Positions 57,814-64,000 of a stretch of DNA of 64,000 bases are shown here, one piece after another. The stretch is from Oscheius tipulae (taxonomy: Eukaryota > Nematoda > Chromadorea > Rhabditida > Rhabditidae), in contig JASJZH010000002.1 of the NCBI GenBank assembly GCA_037178975.1, forward strand, positions 372,001 through 436,000, given 5' to 3'. Within the stretch, counting starts at the first letter, position 1, and each line of letters begins with the position of its first letter. The position numbers were made by a program, and so were the translations under genes. Below the pieces are notes generated by a model, which worked only from the letters and a program-made list of their open reading frames with translations, made no database searches and was not told the origin of the DNA.

Positions 57814-58806
57814 AATCTTAAATTTACTGCATTTCGTTAGGCTTCGCTATCAAATACAGAAAAAAAAACAAGAGAAAGAGGACACATCATCAGGCACGAG
57901 GAAGGGCTCATCCCCTTTTTTCCTCCCACCTCCCTCTAGAGATTACGAGCTGTTTCATATCTTCCATATGTAACAAACAACCCTGGTCATAGATTGAGAC
58001 CCTAGAAAAACTATGTCCTTGTCTCACAATTAGTGGGTATTAGCGTGAGAGACAGAAGGAGAATTTCCGTGAAAATTGACTTAGTGAGAACAATGAAAAA
58101 GAGGAAATGTCACGCGAGCTGAAAGGATTTTTGGCAAGCAAGTACTGAATGGAGATTCCTACCAAATTATATGTAGCTGAAAACTGAAAGAGATTGAGAG
58201 ATAAAGAGACAGAAAGACAGGGAGGCTTTTAGGGAGCCTGCAAAACGAACAACTGATCAGTTTGCTATTTGAACTCTTGAATCGTGAACTTTTAGCACAA
58301 TTCGACGTGCAAATCTTTGATCTCTACCGTGAAAAGGAGACTCTCAGCTGCTCGAAAAAGCTTAAAAAAATTTTCGAGCAAATTTCGAGCTTATTGCACT
58401 ACCTTGATTGATGCAGGGGAAAAATTGGAAGTTCGGTGCGAGCATGGTGGACACGGTGCGTTGGATAACTCGAAAAGTAGAGGTCAGACAGGTGAAATAG
58501 CAGTTACCTAATTGGTTTACCAATTAGGGGAGAGTGCAGAAGAGGGGCGGGTGGACAACGCGCACCCGTGATAATATGATCCGTTTCTAGGAGACGACAG
58601 CTGTTGGGACAGAGAAATTGTTGGAATACCGGGACGGAATCTTTTTCTATCTCTCTTCACATATTTTAAGAGAGAGAAACCAGGTTAGAGAGTATTAAAT
58701 TAGCTGGAAAACCACTTCTTCTACCAGTGAATGATAAATTCTAATAACTATCAAGATTACAAAAGATGTTTAAAATATAGATCGTCGTGGATATCTTGAG
58801 TTCGGT
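57814..58806. other. Intergenic; no gene recognised
   Basis: May contain an unrecognised first exon of the carbonic anhydrase. A GAGACAGAAAGACAGGGAGG tract lies near 58200. No supported open frame. Confidence 0.5.
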
Positions 58807-60865
58807 CTAGACATTCATGAACTTCTCAAAGACGTGACGATCCAGGTGACTGTTGTAGCTCTCTACTCCAACAAGAACTTCCGAGCAGACGGGGCAGGGC
58901 TAAAAGAGGGCATCGTCTCTCTCTTTGTCTTTATGCCTCTCTGTCTCTTTGCCTCTCTCTTACTATCCCTTACCATAGGCCATATGAAAGTCTTCGGATC
59001 TTCGGAAAACTCAGTGAACGGCGGGTTCTTCCAAAGCTTGTTGTCCTTCTCCAGCATGGAACTGATCTTCTCCTGAAAAATCGTATTTGGAAGACTTATG
59101 ACTATCTCTACCAGAGGAGATTTGACTCCAGTACTCTTTCTTCCTCCGGAATGAGAAACTTGGTGTGGAACAGGTGTAGGCACAGAGGAAGGTGAAAGGA
59201 GAGCTTCAGTGAGAATGACTAGATCGGCAACAACGGATCGAACTGCGGAAGCTGTCTGAGCAGCAGTCTCTACCTTCCTGACAGGCTTTCTGATTCGCTT
59301 TCGCGGAACCTTGAACTTCTTATTGTCAGCGAGATTGTTTTGCTTTTGAAGATTTTCAAAATTCTTCAGGTCGATCGGGAAGAGAGAACACCAATGACTG
59401 ACGTTTTCGTAGATGTAACGAGATCTCTGAAAAGAGATGTAATCAAAAGTCGAGACAGAGAGACATAGACTCACCATGGAAAAGAACCAGTGCCAGTCCG
59501 GAATCGGCCCAACACATAAGCTGGCCAGAATTAGCTCATCAATCATATTTGGCTGGCAATTTTTTGGATCGAATTGATTAACATTGGCAGTGATATGGCT
59601 CAAAAGATCCGCGAAATCTTGGATTTCTTTCTGCTTGAGACTATTGAAGATTTCTTTCTTCTTGGTTCTACGTATCTTCGACGGGACAGTTTGGTTCAGA
59701 TAGAACGGAATCGGAGTCTGGTTATAGGACTCGAATCCTGCCATCATGCCCTGGTAGAGATCGACCGGAGGAGAGAGAAGATCAGCAACGATTCTCTCTG
59801 TCTAAAAGATGTTACAGTATACTATCACTATCTTTCTATCTATCTATCTTTCTGTCTCTCTACTTTTCTGTCACTCTGTCACTTTGTCTCTCTCTGTGTC
59901 TGAACAAAAAAAACTTACGGCAGTCTCCAATGGACACTTCACGGGGCTCTTCTGGAAATTCTTGGTCTGTAGAACAGTAACTGTGTCAGAACTTGACTTA
60001 CAAGAAGATGGTTGATAAGGAAGCTGTTGTTCACCGTAGGTAACTGAACAGTGGCTGGTCCCTCGGGCGATGTCTAGAAACCTACTTGACTACCTGTATC
60101 TTGACTCACCTCAATATTTCGACTGAAACCCTGAATCTCAGGTCCCCTCATGGTACATTCGTCTTCATGTATTAGGTTTTCAAGAATTGAAGGATTCTTC
60201 AGGACATCTGACATTTCTTTGCCTGTTACTTGACTCAGTTGCTGAAAATGGTGAGTGAGAAGGACAGCGACTGTGACAATGACAGTGACCCACCTGAATA
60301 TTTCTCAAACTGGCACCAATTTCTGCATCCGGATCGACGAAATGTTCCATAGCTGCAAACTGCCAGTTGTAAAAACACTTCTCATTTCGAAAGATCATAT
60401 TTTCGCGCCCTCTAACAAATGTCGCGGTGAGATTGAGGGGAGAGGATTGGCACTGTCTGGGAGCAGTAAAACATTCTAAAGTTGCCGGCATGACAGCTGG
60501 TAAATCATTTTAGCGCGCGCGACCATATTCCCATAGCAGAGGAGTAAACTATTGGACAGGGTACTGCTGCAAGTAGGAATGAGTCACGAACGGTCATGAT
60601 AGAGATGGGAAACAGTGACAGTGCAGGTAGACAGAGAGACAGAGACAGGGAGACTGAGAGACAGATAGGGGAAGAGACAGAGAGACAGAGGGACAGAGAG
60701 AGAGAGAGAGACTGGAAGGGCTCAAATAAATGAGAGCGAGAGTGGCTGTATCGTGCCCGTAGCCCTTGACTCATCTCCAGAAAATCTATACTCACCGTGT
60801 TTATAGAAAGCACCCAGCTGACCGGAGCCAAAATGGCAAATCTCACACTTGAACCAACTGGCCAT
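58807..60865 (-). CDS. C2H2 zinc-finger protein, family not recognised
   Basis: Exons (minus) 60865-60796, 60496-60294, 60241-60110, 60073-60002, 59966-59919, 59801-59475, 59426-59112, 59072-58974, 58899-58807 join in phase to 452 residues. The first exon reads MASWFKCEICHFGSGQLGAF YKH, a CxxC followed by His, and the last reads PCPVCSEVLVGVESYNSHLDRHVFEKFMNV, a complete C2H2-like finger (CPVC, then HLDRH) at the very C-terminus. Between them lies KNFQKSPVKCP, a long helical segment (SLKQKEIQDFADLLSHITANV) and a strongly basic KKFKVPRKRIRKPVRKVE that looks like a nuclear localisation or DNA-binding patch. Probable nuclear role is inference; terminal single fingers of this type also bind ubiquitin. 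Several introns begin with TGTCTC-type repeats (59474, 60293). Confidence 0.68.
58905..58972 (-). repeat. TCTCTTTG/CAAAGAGA microsatellite in intron
   Basis: Fills intron 58973-58900 of the zinc-finger gene; on the gene strand it starts GTAAGGGATAGTAAGAGAGAG. Confidence 0.75.
59815..59902 (+). repeat. TCTATCTATCTTTCTGTC microsatellite in intron
   Basis: TATC- and TGTCTC-type units filling intron 59918-59802 of the zinc-finger gene. Confidence 0.8.
60600..60718 (+). repeat. GAGACAGA microsatellite in intron
   Basis: Long GAGACAGAGAGACAGAGG tract in the first intron (60795-60497) of the zinc-finger gene. Confidence 0.85.
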
Positions 60866-61720
60866 GCTTCTGGATCGGATCTGTAGTCAACAGGACAAAA
60901 AGTCAGCTAGGGGCCGGCCTCCTTCTATTGTCTATGCCTCGAAATGTAGTTTTTCCGAGACATCCGCACCTGTTGGCCAAAAGGCGTTTGTGAAAAACGT
61001 ATTGAAAGAGACAGAGACAGAGAGGGAGCGACCCAACATTTACGGCCAGCAAAAATGACACGAGAGGGCCACTGACTAATGGCCGGGTGATGATTTGAAG
61101 AGGTAGAGGAATGGGCTATTTTTTGTCACCTATTCTTGACGAGGAATTTTGTAAACAAAATAGGCGGGTTTGCAGAAGAGGGTCAAGAGTCAGGGTCTCT
61201 CTGTATCTCTGTAGAGAAGGCAAGGGATGAGTCAAGTCATGTATGAGAGTACATAACTGAGTTCAGTAGTCTCGAAACAGGGAGGTTCAGACACAGGAAG
61301 GACGAGCCGTCATGTACTGTTCCATGAGACATTGAAAGAATACAAGGAATGAGGGGGGTTCAGTAGTCAAGAGACGTAGTGACATATTCATTCAAAGTAC
61401 AGTTACAAGTATCTACTGTAGGTACTATCAATCTTTGGCTCCGAATGACCGTTCTTCTATGATCCTCCTGTCTCCTCGTACTCCTGAAAATAGCTTCTGA
61501 AAAAGAGAATGAACAATTCGAATAGCCGAAAGATCATAGAGATAAAGTCCATGATTCCAGCGCGAAACGCAGACACAGGAGCGTTTTTGGTTTCTGGCAA
61601 TTTCCAGAATTTTTCCAAAGCAAGAGAAACAGCAAAACAAAAGCACTCTAATTACCAAGTTATGTCGAGAGAATCCTGACAAGACTCCTAAGCTTGCAGT
61701 TAGAGTCTATTAGTTCCAGT

Positions 61721-62593
61721 GCTTCTCGTCTTGGAAGGCTGCTCTCTCTTCACTACTACCCAGGTCCGAGTCTACCCTCCGAGGGCCTGATCGGGATTCG
61801 GAAAATCGGGTAGTGGAGACTGAGAGTTGTGTCTTGAGATGGGAGAATCGGGAGTTTAAGAGTTCAAAAACCGGCAACCTCCTCATTAGCAGCTTTTTCC
61901 TCTCCCGACTGCTTATTTTCGAACTACTTTCAGGAGCCGCCTTACGACAAAGATGCCTTCTCATGTGGATCGTCTGTGGATGTACTGGAGAGACTTTCAT
62001 GCATCAAGGATTGTCCAACAGTCGCTCTTATCGCTTTAGAAGCTGCACCTACTGCTACAGCTGAAGAGTGACAGGTTAGTGGTTGTGTCTCTCCTGTTTC
62101 TGTCTCGAAAGTTTCTGTCGGGAGGGAGGCGGTCAGTTCAGATGAAAAATAAACAGACTAGAAGGGAACTGTTGTCGAACAGGGACAGGGAGACAGACAG
62201 TTTAGATAGAAAAGAAAAAGACTTGAGGGGAATTCTCGCCGCGAGTATATACCCCTAACGCAGCGCGAGCGAAGAGACAGTATGGGTAGGACAAACGCGA
62301 TGCGAAAGATTTTTGGTGGGCACGAAAGCGGATTGATGCGATCATTTTGCAGGTTTGCAATGTTCTGCAAAGTTATAGAACGAGATCTCCAACTCTTAGA
62401 TACAGATTTAATCTTGTTCAAACAGATGATCTTAAGGTGAGACAATTTGGCTTCAATTGCTATTTTCTATGTTGAGATTCTGTTTAGCAGCTACGAGAAA
62501 AAGCAGGAGAACGAGCTTGTGATGAAGCGACAAAACCGTCGAAGAGAGATCATCCATACGGACCCAGAATCCATTAAACTCTCCTTCGAATAA
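61721..62593 (+). CDS. Possible orphan gene, incomplete model
   Basis: Three coding-looking blocks, not joined into a proven gene. 61721-61811 follows TTAGTTCCAG and reads CFSSWKAALSSLLPRSESTL. 61936-62043 follows ACTTTCAG and reads EPPYDKDAFSCGSSVDVLER and on to a TGA. 62491-62593 follows TTTAGCAG and reads YEKKQENELVMKRQNRRREI to a TAA at 62591. The last block is strongly basic and protein-like. Joining block two to block three needs a different frame than joining block one to block two, so either there are two transcripts, or the middle exon is shorter, or the gene is broken. The dispersed repeat lies between blocks two and three. No family recognised. Confidence 0.3.
62112..62391. repeat. 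Dispersed repeat, copy B
   Basis: Matches 4873-5114 plus 5404-5565 in the same order and orientation, without the 290-base GC-rich insert. Identical words include GCAGCGCGAGCGAAGAGAC and GCAGGTTTGCAATGTTCTGC. It ends AAAGTTATAGAACGAG. Confidence 0.8.
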
Positions 62594-62650
62594 TGTTCCT
62601 CTTACATTCAGACTAATGAAATTGTTTATTTTTATTTGTCATCTACCCTT

Positions 62651-63486
62651 CTATTTACACTTCTTAGGACAGACAGTCCTGCTTTCCAGTCCTCTCTTAT
62701 GATATCCAATCACTCCTGCGGCCACGTTTCCTCCGGCAACGAACTGTAAACGAATGACTCTCTGTCCATGGAAAAACACTCACGTTCCATTGACTACACT
62801 CTGTCAGATCCTTGTTTCTGGGACCTGCTCCTTTCAGTGGGAGAGAAAATTTGGCATAGATGGAATTGACTGGAAGCAGAGATTGAGTGAAGAGAGACAG
62901 AAAGATAGAGAGACAGAGAGGCAGACAGAGACATAGAGACGGATAGACGGAGAGAAAGAGAAACAGAGAGAGAATGAGAGACGGGGTAATAGAGTGATAG
63001 AGAGACAGTCTAGACTCACATGTGTACTCTATGTAGTCTTCGTTGATGTACGATTTATCGTCAAGAAGGGGCATGTTGTATTCTTCAGTGTGACCGGTAA
63101 CAAACTGGGGCTTATTGTTCTCTACAATCAGTAGGATCACTTCCTGGTCGTTCTGAAAAGATTGGTGTTCTACTGTCACTGTTCCTTTGTTTACTCCCAA
63201 TCATTCTTCAGTTTTTTGGAACAGTTTTGGATCAAAACCAGTTCTACTTTGCAGCAAACAACTAGCAGAACGAACGGAACTCGGGCACCACACACCGACC
63301 TACCATAGTAGTTCCAAAGCCAATTCCTGTCCACTGATTGTCTGACAGGTCCTCGTTACTGAATTCGATGACCACATTCCCATCAGCCACCTTCCATTTG
63401 GCCGTGTAGGCTCCATTAGTATAGGAACAGTCGGAATCCGAGAGAACTGTGACGACCAGGACAGACACAGTCAAGAGAAACAACAT
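62651..63486 (-). CDS. Secreted DOMON-domain protein
   Basis: Exons (minus) 63486-63304, 63152-63020, 62869-62784, 62743-62651 join in phase to 164 residues. Signal peptide MLFLLTVSVLVVTVLS. The rest is a single DOMON-type beta-sandwich: CSYTNGAYTAKWKVADGNVV, IEFSNEDLSDNQWTGIGFGT, the central VILLIVENNKPQFVTG, YAKFSLPLKGAG (the position where family members have a conserved Arg-Pro-Leu), and a closing GPRNKDLTECSQW and YHKRGLESRTVCP with paired Cys. DOMON domains bind heme or sugars; ligand not inferable. No other domain (no cytochrome b561 or monooxygenase part). Intron 63019-62870 is GAGACAGA repeat directly behind the donor. Confidence 0.85.
62875..63012 (+). repeat. GAGACAGAGAGGCAGA microsatellite in intron
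   Basis: Fills the second intron of the DOMON gene; on the gene strand it starts GTGAGTCTAGACTGTCTCT. Confidence 0.85.
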
Positions 63487-64000
63487 GGTCGGGCAGTTGA
63501 GAGAGAGAGAGAGAAAGACGAACGCGGAACTGTGCAGAAGGATTGAAAAAACTCCCTTGTTACAGTGGTAAGGGTCAAGGAACGCCCCAGTCGGATCGAT
63601 CTGTTCCGCTTCTTCTAGTAGCGGCCTGTCAGACCGAGAAGATTGAAAAGTTATAAGAATGGAAGAGTTGTTACAGTCTCTTTGTTATGTCTTTGGTTTT
63701 CGGGGAAGTAGACGTAAACAAGGAGACAGAAACAGTGAGAGTTCGGTGTAGATCTCTAAGAGACCAGAATTTGTACCCAGGATCTAGATTACGGACAGCC
63801 TGACCAGACTATGAACCAAGGATCTAGATTATGGACAGTCTGACTAGGCTACTCTCCCGCCATTCGTAACTGACTCACTAGGCTATCGACTTTCTGGACT
63901 AGACAAACATTTCCCATCTTCTCTAGTTCTCTGCAGCTCAAAAGATGGCGGACTCGGACTTTCTTCCGTCACCACGTGTTGGCCATTAACCAATAAAATT
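63487..64000. other. Upstream of the DOMON gene; no gene recognised
   Basis: Presumed promoter region of the DOMON gene. Holds a GAGAGAGAGA run at 63500-63515 and a tandem duplication, AGGATCTAGATTACGGACAG then AGGATCTAGATTATGGACAG, at about 63778 and 63818. Confidence 0.55.

Larger units (their letters stand above)
60866..62650. other. Mostly unannotated; possible orphan exons and a dispersed repeat
   Basis: Contains a GAGACAGAGA run at about 61005, the possible exons at 61721-62593 and the repeat copy at 62112-62391. Nothing recognised at 61040-61720; a 31-residue minus-strand frame near 61550-61460 is hydrophobic but unsupported. Confidence 0.45.

Noticed and set aside
1-64000. CRISPR array, rRNA, prophage or bacterial insertion sequence
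   Set aside because: No regularly spaced direct repeats with unique spacers, no rRNA-like sequence and no transposase or phage frames were seen; the gene structure is eukaryotic.

Overview
The window is nuclear DNA of a rhabditid-type nematode. The evidence is the gene content together with the gene structure: very short introns ending in TTTCAG, three to four seven-transmembrane chemoreceptor-type genes, a secreted tyrosinase carrying two ShK domains, a kappa-class and a sigma-class glutathione transferase, and a tyrosine-hydroxylase-like aromatic amino acid hydroxylase. The species cannot be named from the sequence. All multi-exon models below were built by eye; GT/AG boundaries and reading phase were checked exon by exon, but no transcript data were available.

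Layout: 0-2 kb, 3' part of a tyrosine hydroxylase-like gene (cat-2 type, runs off the left edge). 2.4-3.6 kb, srh/sri-like chemoreceptor. 3.6-7.2 kb, no recognised gene but a dispersed repeat interrupted by a GC-rich hairpin-bearing insert. 7.2-8.1 kb, a small orphan gene and a secreted orphan protein in tail-to-tail contact. 8.1-21 kb, gene-poor, AT-rich, with tRNA-like relics and one small His/Gly-rich orphan. 21-26 kb, a 13-exon gene for a disordered protein of unknown function. 27.2-28.7 kb, a synaptotagmin-like single C2 protein. 29.0-29.5 kb, a Ly6/uPAR-type GPI-anchored protein. 29.5-33.3 kb, gene-poor. 33.3-34.6 kb, serpentine receptor. 35.1-36.0 kb, kappa-class GST. 36.5-39.0 kb, RBBP5 (WD40 subunit of the SET1/MLL H3K4 methyltransferase complex). 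39.2-42.9 kb, peroxisomal ABC half-transporter of the PMP70/ABCD3 type. 44.9-46.4 kb, serpentine receptor. 46.4-48.8 kb, tyrosinase-ShK. 49.2-50.8 kb, serpentine receptor. 51.3-52.7 kb, sigma-class GST. 52.7-56.7 kb, repeat-rich (several hairpin/MITE-like elements). 56.7-57.8 kb, alpha carbonic anhydrase. 58.8-60.9 kb, C2H2 zinc-finger protein. 61.7-62.6 kb, possible exons of an unrecognised gene and a second copy of the 5-kb dispersed repeat. 62.7-63.5 kb, secreted DOMON protein.

The genes do not form one pathway; this is ordinary mixed nematode gene order. Two GSTs and a peroxisomal transporter are present but not adjacent in an operon-like way. The non-coding layer is the most unusual part: (i) TGTCTC/GAGACA microsatellites sit directly behind 5' splice donors in many introns; (ii) a roughly 16-base motif, CGAGATGGTACGGGTG, recurs at least eight times on both strands, often in introns; (iii) several palindromic elements and tRNA-like relics occur; (iv) a short interstitial run of the nematode telomere repeat lies in an RBBP5 intron. 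No CRISPR, rRNA or intact tRNA gene was seen.
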